The translations under genes were made by a program, and so were the position numbers. This document shows positions 21,055 to 33,094 of a DNA stretch of 64,000 nt, piece by piece (within the stretch, counting starts at the first letter, position 1; each line of letters begins with the position of its first letter). The stretch spans positions 310,001 to 374,000 of the forward strand of contig JADNYV010000002.1 of the NCBI GenBank assembly GCA_015501055.1, read 5' to 3'. The notes under the pieces are model-generated. The model worked only from the letters and a program-made list of their open reading frames with translations, had not been told where the DNA came from and made no database searches. Source of the DNA: Mucidula mucida (Eukaryota > Basidiomycota > Agaricomycetes > Agaricales > Physalacriaceae).

Positions 21055-23212
21055 ATGCCTACGGACGGTGACTCCTTCTTGCCTCGCATTCTGTCGGTTT
21101 TCTACGCTGTCTTCGATAATCATAGTGGTCCAAAAATTGTCTATCAAGTTCCTGAGGGACTGATAGCAGTACCAAGCTCTGTCAATGCCGCAATACCCTC
21201 TCTACCCCCCACACCCACTACAGATGTTTCCATGGCTCCACCGCCTCGCCTTAATTCAAGGAACTCCAGTAACTCGCTCGTATCGCCTACAGACTTACGC
21301 CCAAACTCTCGTAGTCTCCAATCACCCCAAAAGCGTTCCGCTTCAGCCAGTCGCGCGCTGTTCAACTTCAGCGACGTTTCTGGCTACGTGATACCGCCAA
21401 GCGCGCTGTGTGGGCGTCTCGTCGTATGTTCGACAGGAAGACATCGCGTGATTGGCTTTCCGGTGGAACTGCGTGGTACATACGAGCGGAACTATTTCAG
21501 ATACAACTTGTGCTTTGTATTTGATCGCGGAGCAGACCTCAGCTGCTATGAACCTGTCGTACGAAAAGTTAGCCGAGTGCTCACGGCCTGCGAAGTAAGA
21601 TTCTCTATTCCAACTCAAGACGCTAGGGTCTGAAGGCTCTTCCAGGAAGAATCGAGCTTCCTGTCTTCGCCAAAGACATCACCTGAATTGCACGGTATTC
21701 TAGAGCAACTCTACGAGGACCTTAACTCGTATCGGAAACATCGATTCGTATTGATCACTTCAATTCTATCGAGCTCAAGATCTTCCCTTTCTATCCCAAT
21801 CCTCCTGCCGTCAAGGATTGGATGGTACCTGTTGCATTGATCAACATCACAAAGCAGATTGAAGATAATTGGGATCTTACCATGGTCAAGGTGCGGTTAT
21901 ACCTCATCCTCAAACGCCCATAAGCATCTTCTTTGAAGGTCTGTCGTCACATCGACGGTACTAACCATGTCAGCCGGATCGCGAAGCTGGCGGACTGTGA
22001 CATTACCTACACTAGGAAAGCAATCGCCCATCTCTTGTCAGTCCGTTCACCTCTGTTATCGTCTCGACACCTTGCTAACAAAACTAGATACTATCAAGTT
22101 ATCATGACGATCGATATCTTTCAGTATTCGAATATGTACACTCTCAGTAAAAGTATACAATGGCTCGCTGGCCAGCCTCATGTCAAGGAGGAGTGTGGCC
22201 CATATGTCATTAAACCAGGCAGGACTATTCCAGACTGGCCGAAACTATTGCATCTGTATTCTCGGATGAAGCCTGGACGGACAGTCTATGAATGGATGGA
22301 GTCCTATAACGTTGACAGTTTAGGTATCGACGTACGCCGATTCACCAGTTTCGGTGTTATCAAAGTAAGTGATTCCAGGACGTTGACTACGGACGATAAT
22401 GATTCGCCGCCTTTTAGGGGTTTCTCCGGCGTGTGCATAGGTGGCCTATCCTTCTGTATCCAGAGACCACCAATTCTACATCTGAGGGTACCCGGAAACG
22501 GGTGAAAAGTGTTTCTACTCGTTTTCCTCCAACCATTCCTTCTGCCGCAGATTCAGCCTCCTCCTCGAGCCAGAATTTGCTTCGTGGCCGTGCTTCGTAC
22601 ACCGCGCCCTTAAACGCCGCCGTCAGTGCTGATACCGCTACTAGTCCCCCACCTACACCGAGAGGTATGGCAACGGCACGCCCGCGTAGAGCTAGTGCGG
22701 CGGAGAAAGTGTTGGAGCAAGTACGCAGCCGCGACCAGCAAACGACTAGTAGCAGTCCACGGATGTCTTGGATACATCAACCTTCAGATTCCCCCACCAA
22801 TAGTGCCCCAGGCATATTTGCCACGTCTAGCACTCCGCAAGACAGTAGTCCTTCATCCAGCAAATTTGGGAGTTTTGAATCTCGTCGCATATCGTCTTTC
22901 TTCACGTCTCCATTTCCAAATGCCCCGCCATCTCCGAATTTGGGGAAAGCGGCACTGACACCAATGAGGCCACGATTATCCCGATCTCCTTCAGCTCCTG
23001 CCATTCATCCCTACACCGAAACTACGGAGGGGGCACCTCTCCCTCTCAATTATCCGCCCCAATTGCTTTCCTTTCTTGACGGAGAACATCATACAGATGA
23101 ACTGGCAATCATGTTTGACGCAGGTTGGCCTCGTCTAGAACAATGGCTAATTGCTGCTGGAGGGGCCGAGACTGAAGGAACTTTTGGTCGCATTTCCATG
23201 ATCTTTCGGTGA
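21055..23212 (+). CDS. NPR2: Nitrogen permease regulator 2 (SEACIT/GATOR1 subunit)
   Basis: NPRL2 homologue; with Npr3 and Iml1 it forms the GAP complex that restrains TORC1 on amino-acid starvation. The N-terminal longin part is PRILSVFYAVFDNHSGPKIV, then a Ser/Pro-rich loop, ALFNFSDVSGYVIPPSALCG and FPVELRGTYERNYFRYNLCF. After an intron: SPELHGILEQLYEDLNSY, then FNSIELKIFPFYPNPP, VALINITKQIEDNWDLTM, VCRHIDGTNHVSRIAKLAD, IMTIDIFQYSNMYTLSKSIQ and IDVRRFTSFGVIKGFLRRVH. A long Ser/Pro-rich insert precedes the C-terminal winged-helix part (LLSFLDGEHHTDELAIMFD). The frame breaks at 21730-21734, between EDLNSY and ETSIRIDHFNSIE; one extra base repairs it. Confidence 0.93.
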
Positions 23213-23392
23213 TCATTTTGCTCTTCGTAACAAGCAGTTGGTTTCTCTCTACTCTGTAAGCAGTGCAAGTCACAGTTTTCGGTAAGTTTGTTTACTATAC
23301 ATCAACGTAAGGCTTTCTTAATCATCGTACAGTTGTATGATTTAGGCGAGGCAGTTGGTGTCGTCTAACCAAGAGCTCATCTGTTCAGTACC

Positions 23393-24001
23393 TCATAACT
23401 TATGCAATTGACACGGACCTCCTTGGGAAATTTTCACAAACGCAGTCTGCGCGACTTCGCCAGTGCTATCGACGACATCCACGGCGACCTCGGTGTCTGT
23501 CGTTTGAATCAGTGAATTTGATATCAGACACAAGGTCAAAATTACCAGCCGGTACGTCAACCACCCAAGTCAAGGAGGTTCCTCCAACCTGCCCAAACTC
23601 TTTCAGGACGGCACCGTTACTATCCTGGACACTGGGATCATTGCGGCAAGGTCAATCCGTATCATCGAGCTGTAGTATTTATCCTCACGCCTAGAATACA
23701 CCAACCACTTGTACTTCACATCACACTCGCGAACCAAGGAAGTGAGCTTACCGGAAAGAAGGGGCCTTTGAGAGGAATATCAATGCGAAATGTCAGCTAC
23801 CGCGCGCCATCGTAATCAACATACGAGTTCCGCCGCTCCAACTAAGAGATACAGGTTGACATTCTGTCAACGAGAGCCTACGATGGGATGAGGGCAGAGT
23901 AACTTTGCTTCTGATCAGACATACGGTGTGTTGACGACGAGGACCGCATTTGCAAGACCTCCGGAGGTGAAGGAGAGAGCAACGAGGACAAGGTTGAACA
24001 T
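23393..24001 (-). CDS. Small secreted protein with WSGGT motif, possible cell-wall Ser/Thr-rich family
   Basis: The ATG at 24001 opens a clear signal peptide, MFNLVLVALSFTSGGLANA. After an intron comes SLTECQPVSLSWSGGT, and downstream DSNGAVLKEFGQVGGTSLTW and VVDVPAGNFDLVSDIK, then DTEVAVDVVDSTGEVAQTAF ending GGPCQLHKL. The pattern (Cys-xx-xxLSWSGGTPP, then GTSxTWxVDxPAG) is typical of small basidiomycete secreted proteins loosely related to Kre9/Knh1-type domains; that relation is an inference. Exon joins between 23640 and 23830 are unresolved. A frame break near 23497-23502 (between FTDSND and TDTEVAV) is repaired by one base. Confidence 0.6.
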
Positions 24002-25168
24002 GAGGACTGAGCTTGGGTTCTGATAAATGTCAGTTCAATTTCGAGTCTCTTAAAAGGCACCAACATGCCCACGGCAGGCTAATGTACCGAGAAGTGGGCG
24101 GTATGTGGTACCCGTTGGAAAGATATGAATCTCGTTACCGTCCTAGCCGAAGAAGTCGTGTCAGTATGTAAAGTGTGGAGGTTAAGGCTATCCCTGCGCA
24201 TCATATAATACTGGATTTTGACTCCAAAGCGAATACATCAATTATGGCTACGTACTCCAAAGATACCTTCTGAATCTTCGTAGGGCTTTGTGGTGGCTCA
24301 GCTTTCCAAAACGCAAGCTACCGCACATACTAAATTGAGAGAATCATACCAACTGGACTGACACGGCCACGTGTTGAGGCCTGTTGAGTCAGGGTGAACC
24401 AAAAGATGTGCTGTGAGAGCGGATGAAAGTACACAATCTGAAGCTTTCGAAGAACGAAAAGTCTTTTCTTCGATTGTCGTTCTTCTTTCTTCGAATATGT
24501 CAATGTCAAGTTTCTTCAGCGAAATGTCCGACATCTATTGAATCTATAGACGAATGGATGACGAGATGATAAATGTAAACGTAGAATCCCGCGAAGAAAT
24601 TTGACGCCCAAAAGCCATAGATTTCTGGTGTAACTCAATCCTAAAGCCGCGAAGGAGCTAGAGAACGCTAATGGCACATAGCCAACCCTTACCAATCACT
24701 GGATAGTTCATACTAACAAACGGTCCAACCAACGCCCGATCGAATATATGCTACGCATTCAACACAGCGGACTTGGAGACAGTCCTCATCAGGTGCGATC
24801 TCATCCATCGCGATGATTTCGGGAAAGGTGGAGAGCGTAGATCTCGTGCGACTTGAGTCCCGTAATGTGGATGGGCCTATATAATTCTTGAGCGATATCT
24901 CTTGACTAGCTCTAAGAGTCATGATTCGCTGCGCCATGAGGTATGCAAGATACGATTCAGAGAGCAACGTGGATTTGTGAAGTTTGTGCCTCTAAACGCT
25001 ATTTCCAGCTGCGACGCTATGCCTCCAAAGACTGATGAACAAGCCCCTGTAGTATCGCCTGTTCAAATAACCGCGAGGACCTATGGCGAGAGCAAGTTTC
25101 ATGGTCGAGGTTAGAGGAGGTATGTTTGTGCGTGTTTCTAACCGTGACGACCTTGACGTAAACTCAGC
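24002..25168. other. Unassigned stretch with scattered coding-like minus-strand pieces
   Basis: No gene could be assembled. On the minus strand a few pieces look protein-like: YGFWASNFFAGFYVYIYHLV near 24570 and EIHIFPTGTTYRPLLGTLAC near 24100. They lie in different frames with stops between them. This could be a decayed gene, possibly a membrane enzyme, or an active gene spoiled by base errors. I assign no function. Confidence 0.3.
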
Positions 25169-27776
25169 ATGGCTACCTCACCCTCCGATGGCCCAGAGAC
25201 GTCGTTGGACACGACATTGTTCAAGGAGATTGCTCGAAAATCACTCATAGATGCCTTAAATGCTGTTCGCTTGCTTGCTTCAGGAAATGACTGTTCATTC
25301 AAGTGTATCTCCAGGTGAACGGCGCGAAGACCTTAGTATTGGATTCGACTTTAGCTGGGCCGTTGGGCCTTGTAACAGAGGTCGCGTTGCTCAAGGTACG
25401 AAGGCAATATCACTGACCAATGTTCCAGTAATAATCCACTACCCAGCACCATGGCGTTGACAAGATGTTTTGGCTTGAAGCGGGACCTTTGACGTCGACA
25501 ACGCCGAATATAATATATCTCTGTCGGCCGCTGATCAAACACGTCAAAATCATTGCTGGTGTGCTCCCCCACCCGAGCTATATAATAATCCTAATCCCAA
25601 AGTAGACCAAATCAAACGACACGCTGAACAATCGTCCAAACACACTTACACCCTCCTCTTCGTTCCTCGCGTGTCTACATTGGTCACGAGGATTTTGGAG
25701 GAAGAAGGCGTACTCGGCGACGTGACTCTAGCCTCCTACAATCTGCAGTTCATACCCATTGCTGAGGACGTGGTGTCTCTGGAACATGACTTGGCATTCA
25801 AGGAAATATGGGTGGTGCGATGCAGTCATTCTTCTACTCCTTCAACACGGCTAAGTTGTATCCCCAGGACGGAGACGAGACGGCTATATACGACTCTGCA
25901 CAAGCCTTGATCACTTTCCAGAAACTGTATGGTCTGTTTCCTCGAATAATCGGCAAAGGGGACAAAGCCGCCGTATGTGCATCAGCAACTCGGAGTCTCG
26001 AAGCTTACTTTCCACAGAGGCTTGCCAATCTCTTGACCAACGCTTTACATCAATCTCGAACTGCGGACGCCCCGGACACTCTCCTAGATTCATCGGATAA
26101 GCTTGATTGCCTCATTGTCTTGGATAGACAAGTTGATATGATAACCCCTCTTCTCACTCAGCTCACGTACGAGGGCCTTGTTGACGAACTTATCGGTATC
26201 AAGAACTGTGCGTCTTAAGATACTCATCGTTATTGCTTGTTGAACGTTTCCCAGCTCATGTGGACCTCCCCGCGTCACTTGTGTCACCACCAGTGAATGA
26301 CCCAGCAGCTACTGCTTCGTCGTCGGCTCAGGCCACCCCAGCACCTATGAGGAAAGAAGCGAAGAAGAAGTACCATCTTTCATCGTCTGATACCCTGTTC
26401 GCTGAGCTGCGCGATGTCAACTTCTCGACTGTCCTGAGGCGGTTAAACAAGATTGCGCGCCGTCTGGAGGTGGAATATCAGGTATGGCGTTGAATTCAAC
26501 TTCCTTGGAATTCTGTAAACCTAATTGACTATGAAGACCAGTCGGCAAGCGAAGACAATTCCACAACTGAAGGACGTCGTTGGTAAATTGGGCGGTTTAC
26601 AGTCCGAACGTCAGGCTCTCGTTCTTCGTAAGTCTGGCCTCCCAGAACTCGTAAATCCGCCTGACAGTGAAACAGACATTGGACTGGCTGAAATGCTTGT
26701 TCCAATGACGAATACGGAGCACTTTAGTAAAGCACTTGAGATACAACAGAGTATGTGCGCCCCAAACATGGTCACGGTGATGGTACTGAACTTTTTACGA
26801 AGATCTCCTAGCATCGTATAACACTTCAGAGCAAATTTCGGCAATTGAAGACCTCATTGCCCAGAACGCTGAAATGGAGCTGGTGGTCAGACTTCTCTGC
26901 CTGGCGAGTATTACCACAGGCGGGATAAAGGCTAAGACCCTTGAAAATCTCAAGCGCGAGATACTTCAAGTAAGTCTATTCCTCTTGCGAGTTCCGCCTT
27001 GCTCATGAGCCCATAGACATACGGGTACAATTTTCTACCTATGCTACTCTCATTGTCCTCGTCATCATTAGCAATGCTGATGCCGAATCCCCCGCCGCCG
27101 TCGTCTGCGCCACTTCCCAAGTATCCGTTCGCATCTCTCCGGAAATCGTTACGTCTCTGGATCGAAGACAATTCCGAAGCCCTTGATGAAGCGGAAACGG
27201 ACATCAGCTTCGTCTATTCCGGCTATGCCCCCATCAGCATCCGTCTTGTTCAATGCCTTACGCAACGAGACGCTATACTGAACAATCCGGTCGAGAAAGA
27301 ACGGCTGACTGGGGACAGCGCACCTGTCGATGCTGCGGGGAAGCTCCAGGCACATCCGGTTGTAGGATGGAAAGGCTTTGAGGACCTGATCTCGACGATT
27401 CCCGGCGAAACGGTGGACATTTCACAGAAGCCAGCTCATGGACACTCGCATGCGCCCACTGGTAAGCCCTTATTCTCGTCAAGTCTGAACTTTGCTGACC
27501 CCGTGCATACGTATAGCTCGGCTTGGCGAAAAGACGATGACGACCGTTGTATTCTTCTTGGGCGGGTGCACGTACACAGAGATTGCAGCGCTGCGATGGG
27601 TGGCTCGGCAAAACCGAGGTTTGCATTTTATACCGGTCAAGAAGTCGGAGGCTCATAAATTTTGTCTAGGCCGTAAGTTTATTGTAGCGACTACCGGCAT
27701 CGTCAGTGCTTCTAGCCTGATTGATGGCGTTGCTGGTATCGCGAAGTCTGGAGGGTCTAAAGATGCTGGTATATAA
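25169..27776 (+). CDS. VPS33: Vacuolar protein sorting protein 33 (Sec1/Munc18 family)
   Basis: SM protein of the HOPS/CORVET tethering complexes that chaperones SNARE assembly at endosomes and the vacuole. Start ATG 25169 gives MATSPSDGPETSLDTTLFKE. Then NGAKTLVLDSTLAGPLGLVT, DKMFWLEAGPLTS, and the SM core ILEEEGVLGDVTLASYNLQF, AEDVVSLEHDLAFKEIWV, ALITFQKLYGLFPRIIGKGD, KLDCLIVLDRQVDMITPLLT and QLTYEGLVDELIGIKN. The C-terminal half shows VVGKLGGLQSERQAL, VVRLLCLASITTGGIKAK, VYSGYAPISIRLVQCL and TVVFFLGGCTYTEIAALRW. It ends GSKDAGI. About 700 residues over some 11 exons; all joins keep frame. Confidence 0.94.
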
Positions 27777-28157
27777 TAGAGCAAGTCCATGCAAATTTCA
27801 TGTTACCGTCGATACCCACTTTGTATTTTGGGCCACTCCCATACTTCAATGCTTCAGTCTATCTCATGCGTCACAAATCCACTCGTAGAATCCGACTGAG
27901 TGGGTGTTATAACATTAACAACACAAGTGCAGTATGTACTAAGCTAAATAAAGTCTATGTAGAATCAACCAACGATAGCGAGCGACAAAAAGAACGAGAG
28001 TAGGCAAATAAAGTAACAAAGGGTGCATAGCAGTCCGAATTCGAATCCAACCATAGGTATAGGTGTTGTCAAAGTAACCAAGAAGAGGGCATAGATAAGA
28101 GGCAGAGGATTAGATGGAAACGGATACAGTACTTTCGAAATAAATTACAACAGGCGA
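27777..28157. other. Convergent 3' region between VPS33 and GATA factor genes
   Basis: About 380 AT-richer bases between two convergent stop codons. Nothing beyond expected 3' untranslated sequence is visible. Confidence 0.45.
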
Positions 28158-29695
28158 TCAGACGCGCAGATGCTTCCGCAGCCTCGCCGGGCCCAAATCC
28201 TCCGTCTTGCGTTTCCGCGCAAGAGCCCATATCCGGTTCGGGTGATAAGGCCCAGGGAAGGGCGTCTCACCCTCAGATTCCGACGCAGACGCGGGAGGCG
28301 GAGGGAGGTTCGATGGGGCAGAAAAGTCGCGGTGAAAGCTGATGCTATCCATGATGTTCTCCTCGGATGACTGGGGCTCAATGCGCGGGCGCGCCGCTGC
28401 CTTTGTCGATGCCGAAGCAGGTGTGTTCGACGGGCGAGAGCGTTTCTTGATGACATCGCTTTTGAGCTCGATGGGCCGAGGGGTGCCGTGCAGCTTAAAG
28501 TACAATCCGCACGCGTTGCAAAGCGACCGCCCAGCCTCATCACGACGCCACAGAGGTGTTGTGGTGGTGTGGCAGTTTATGCACTCTGCAGGCGGGGCAC
28601 CGCCAGACGAAGACTCCGAGTTGTGTACCTCGGCGGGGGGAGCAGCAACGATCCGGTTCTTGAGCGGCCGTGGACGCTTATGCATCTTGCAGTAGAGACC
28701 GCACGCGTTGCAGTTGAGTTCGTCGTTGAGTCCTCTGCGCCACAGCGGTGTTTGTGTGGCACCACAGTTGGCACAGGCGGGTGCCCCCGATACAGCAGAA
28801 GGTGTACCAGTACGAAGGGCAGCGTTTAGTGCGCGGGGCGTGGGTGCAGACGGCGTGGGACGACCGCGAGAGCTATGCGGTGGCGGCGAAGGTGAGCGCG
28901 TTGCCGGTGGTGAAGGCGAGCGGGAGTCGGTTAACATTGGCGACGACATGCGACGCTGCCTCATTGCGGCCCTTTCTCGAAGTACCTCCCTGATCAGGTC
29001 TCTTCTAGGGGAAGGCGAACGCATTCTAATCGGCTCTGGCGATGGTGAGCGATACCTGATCGGGCTGGGAGAACGGGGGCGAGGACTCGGTATGAACTCG
29101 TACTCCATTGCTGCCGACTCTCTATTGAGATCGAGGTCCAATACAGGGCGTATGGTAGAGCGTTCAGCAGAGACCGTGAAGCCTCGGCGAGCAAACGGAA
29201 ATGGTGTAAACCGGATAGTTTTTTTAGCGGGCCTGTAAACAAACGTGGTCAGTGTCCGCGGAAACAAAAATATAGTGACGATGAACGCGAGTGCGGGGTA
29301 TAAGAACCTGTCGCGTAGCGCGATGGACTAGCTGATCCGCAGATAAGCAAAGGAAAGCAGGCGCTCACCTTTTGACGCCTCCAGGCACGTTCTGCTGCTG
29401 GTTCAAATAGCCCAAGCGCCATCCCAGATTGTGCAATCGCTGGCCTTGCTCAAGATGCTTAGCGACGTTGCTGCATGCCTACGAGAACCGTCGGTTAGCA
29501 ATATCGAAGCGAGACACGTCACCGGAACGCACCTGCAGCGTCTGCGTCAGATCCATGAACGACTGACCGGGCAACTCCCGGCCTCTCGCGCCTGCATCCC
29601 GACCGAGTGAAAGCGACGACTGCAATGAAGCAGCCGTCGGTGTGCGGCCCAACTGAAAGGGCCCGGGAAGCGACGCATCCACGCCGCTGCCCTAT
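28158..29695 (-). CDS. GATA-type transcription factor with two zinc fingers
   Basis: Nuclear DNA-binding regulator. The last exon carries two Cx2C-x17-Cx2C fingers: [15 protein letters not shown] with [16 protein letters not shown], and [15 protein letters not shown] with [16 protein letters not shown]. The second continues [13 protein letters not shown], like AreA/NIT2-type fingers. Only about 40 residues separate the fingers and they lack the Cys-rich insert of siderophore regulators (SreA/Urbs1), so an iron role is not supported. Upstream is an RS/SP-rich region ([20 protein letters not shown]). Earlier exons encode [13 protein letters not shown] and [20 protein letters not shown], resembling the N-terminal DUF1752-like motif of fungal GATA factors. 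The chain continues 5' beyond 29695; I could not find the first exon. Confidence 0.85.
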
Positions 29696-32040
29696 AGCAC
29701 CATCCATCAGCATACGATTGTGACCTGTCATCACCCAACGAGACGTACAGTTGTGAAATTCAGATTAAACGGTGGCATCCTTTATCATCCAATATCCCAA
29801 ATCTCCTAGTGTGTCCAAAAATTCCTGTCCTTATTACCTGTCCGGGGTATCGATTGAATTATGATGACTGCTGCATAGAAAGAAACGAAAGGCGACGGAG
29901 TCAAAAAAGACGAGTATTAGATGGCTAGCGGGAAATTAGGTCTGTGGTGGGGAGGGTAGAGAAAAAAGGGTGAGGTCAGGAAGAGAGAGCTGATGGAAGA
30001 GACAGGTGATGATAAGTAAACTAGGGCCGCCGCGGCCTCGAGCATATCGTGTGGGACCGGGAACATGGGCGGCTCGTGTATGTAAACTGCGTGTCCTTTA
30101 ATTTGCCACAATTAGCACCATTAGCTTTAGCCACCCCCTCCCCAACCTTTGCATGACCTGCTTTGCTGGAAACAAATTGCGAGCGCGTTGAAGAACGTGT
30201 TCTCCGTTCTCAGGGTCGGACACGCGGATCTTGCCGGATTGCCTCCGTTTCAGTGTCCAGGTCACTGACTGTCATCTCAACAAGAAAGCCCGCTTTGGAA
30301 ATATTTCCATGGATCAGAAGAACCTCCACAAAAGCTTCCACTTGTTCGGGCGTGTCGTTGTCATAGACATTGTCACCTTGTTGTCGTTCTAGTCTCAGCC
30401 TCAGACTCAAGTTGTTGTTGAGAGGTATTTAGGTGAAGACGATATCTTCTCCCGCGATGGTGTGATATGTTTCAGAGATAGAGGCCGAACTCGACATAAC
30501 TACTTCGGTTTGGACCAGAATACAAACAAGTCTCAAATGCAAGTACTTTAGCATTTAGCGTCGTAGCCAGGGAGTCGGGTTTCTCGTGGAAGTAGAGCCG
30601 AGGATAGGCTATTCAGTCTGTCTTTGCTACTTCTACTAGATCGAGGGAAGTCGAAGGCGGCTCAAGTGAAGGCAGGACTGGACTGCAGTCGACCTGCTTC
30701 GTGTACGTGCCGTAGGAGTACTTGGACTACAAGATGAATCGAAGCCGTTCTCTGAGCAGGAGTCAATTGGTACGGTGTTTGCTAACGTCCTGCAGCCATT
30801 TCGGACGTCACGATAATCTGGAGTGTGGCCACGCAGAGACATTGCCGCTAAATGTCTTCGGCCTCGACAGTGTAGCCACTAGATATAAGAGAATCCTAGG
30901 ATGCAGGATAGGATACAGGATCAGCTACGAACCAAACTAGTGAGCCGCGGCTGGCGGGAATGAGAAGCAAAGGAACCAACGGGAACGTCGCTTTACTCCC
31001 GCCGCGGTCGTTCAGGGTTTCATACAGCGATTCAAAGGACAGAGGTTTGTGCTACTGGAGAAGCAATTGCTAGCGCTAGACACGGGGGGAGAGAAAACTA
31101 AAGCCACAGCAGAGAGGAGACCGCAGAGAGGAGACCGCAGAAACTCGCAGTAGAGGTAGTGGACACAGTCAACGCGAATTGGGGAAGGGAAAAGAGATTA
31201 TGTCGCCGCCGGATAGTAGGTAAACCGTAATTGTTCTTGGTGTATACTCAGCGTTTATACAAGATATTGAATGACCCAACCTCTGGTCAGACTCCAGTGC
31301 ATTAGTCCCGGTGCACATACTGCTTCCCAAGTCCTTGCCCTACCGAGCGCCACAGGAGGTGAAGTATTTTCCGCGTAGCGTCAACCTGCAAATCGATGCC
31401 GCCAACAACCGCCAACGGCCCATGGAAGGAGGGGATAAATGGGTTTGAGGTCATCCTCATGACGATCGGTGAACCGTTGGACGTCCCGGCCCTCGACACG
31501 TATCCTTGCCTGACTCACCTCCCTGCAGCGCCATACCAACAGATTGTCGCCGCGCCGAATTCTTGAAGTCTTCAGCTGCCGATCTCTGGCCGGGTTGTTA
31601 CAGACAGACGACGCGCGAGTCATAATCTCTGACAAAAAGTCAGGTTACATCCTGGGAACGCGTCTTCAATAATCAATCGTGTTGCCTCCCGTGAACGTTC
31701 TGTTTTACGCTTGAGCTATGGAGATCCACTGCGCGGAGTGCTCGTTGTACGTCGCATAACGGCGAGTTTGATTACGCTCGTTTTAAGCGCTCGACCCGAT
31801 CGTCAGTGGCGGCAGAACCATTCTCGTGGGTACGCGACTTCCGCCTGGGATAGCTAATCGGACATCTGTTCAAACGGAGGTCTGTTCCACTGTGGATGCC
31901 TGAGACGTTGAAAATCAACGTAATGGTACATGGAAATTCCACGTCAGTGTCATGGATTGTAGGTTGAAAATGCATGTACCTCTAGTAGGTTGAGATTCTT
32001 CCTCTTGATGCAAAAAACCACCCTCCAATGAGTAGGCTAG
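29696..32040. other. Gene-poor stretch 5' of the GATA gene
   Basis: It should contain the missing first exon and promoter of the GATA gene. A minus-strand frame at 30210-30410 (VEAFVEVLLIHGNISKAGF) looks mildly protein-like but has no partners. A perfect tandem pair of the 14-mer AGAGAGGAGACCGC lies at about 31110-31140. No full gene, transposon protein or RNA gene was recognised. Confidence 0.35.
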
Positions 32041-33094
32041 CTAGGCGTGCAGATCTGTAAGTCAGTCGCGTCTTCTTTCGTCTTGTCCCAGCCTCATGTC
32101 TATGTACTACTTAGTTATCTATCGCGTTGTATCTCCTCGCAAAGTCTCCGGCCGACGTTGGGTCCATCTCCTGGTCTCATGGATCTTTCTAGCTGAGATC
32201 GTTCAAACTCTCACCGCCACCATCGACGCGTTTCGGGATTTTGGTACGGGATGGGGACAAATGAAGCAAGTTGAACATATCGGTCGCCTTTTGTGGCTGA
32301 GCGTGTCGGTGATGACCGCACTCGGTAAGCGTCAACAAGTAGTATTTCAGACTTACGACGCGCCGTAGTTAGTCTCACGGCGCAAGTATCTTCGCGTGGA
32401 GACTGTATGTGCTGAGCAAACGTCTACGTTCCTGTGATTGTGGTCACGGTTTGTAATGTCCTCTTTCGCTATAATGGACGGAGAGTCCTCAGCGTTGTAG
32501 ATCGGGTGCGTCCAAGCTGGTGCAGGACTATGGGCAGGAGCGCTCGGCAAGAAGGTCGGTATCTTGGAACAGCTGGCCGACGAATCTTTTGTAACCACGG
32601 CCGTGAGTAGTATGTTTCCGCTTTGAACATCTAATAAAATCCAATCTTCCGCTTCTAGGTATGGCTTGGGGGAACGGTGGTATGCGACATCTTGATCTCA
32701 ACGAATACGCTCTTCTACTTGAAGAAGATTGTATCAACCTCGACCACGCAAAGTTCGACCAGTAAATCCATCATCAACATCACCCGCATTGTCATTGAAC
32801 TGCGCTACTGTGTTGGATGCTAGCTGTTCTGTAGTTGGTGCTCTTCCTCACGTATCGTCGCTACAACTATCATCTAGCGCCGGCGATCACGTTGTGCAAG
32901 CTATGTTCGAATAGCTTGATGGTGGTACGCTCTTTGTCGTCACTTGAAAGCTGATGTATCAACGCTTCCTCGTGTAGGTCCTCAACTCGCATGTCATGAT
33001 CATTAGCCACAGAGAGCCGCTTGCTCCTAGTACGTTTTCGATATTAGACACGCCCTCTATGGCGGTGCGCATGCAGAATATGGCTTTGAACCAG
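32041..33094 (+). pseudogene. Decayed DUF6534 membrane-protein gene (copy A)
   Basis: Close paralogue of the gene at 48.4-49.8 kb, matched exon by exon. Preserved pieces are WIFLAEIVQTLTATIDAFRD, FGTGWGQMKQVEHIGRLLWL, VWLGGTVVCDILISTNTLF, NYHLAPAITLCKLCSNSLMV, VLNSHVMIISHREPLAP and TFSILDTPSMAVRMQNMALN. Damage: the first helix before CGTGCAGATC is replaced by a stretch with two stops; the frame slips at about 32398 (TAQVFFAWRLYVLS) and at 32798-32802 (VIE/ALLCWMLAVL); and the latter exon has an in-frame TAG. The two slips fit the window-wide single-base loss, but the stop codons and the lost first exon suggest real decay. Confidence 0.7.

Noticed and set aside
28158..29695. Siderophore/iron regulator (SreA/Urbs1 type) assignment for the GATA gene
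   Set aside because: The diagnostic cysteine-rich block between the fingers is absent and the second finger is of the AreA/NIT2 kind.
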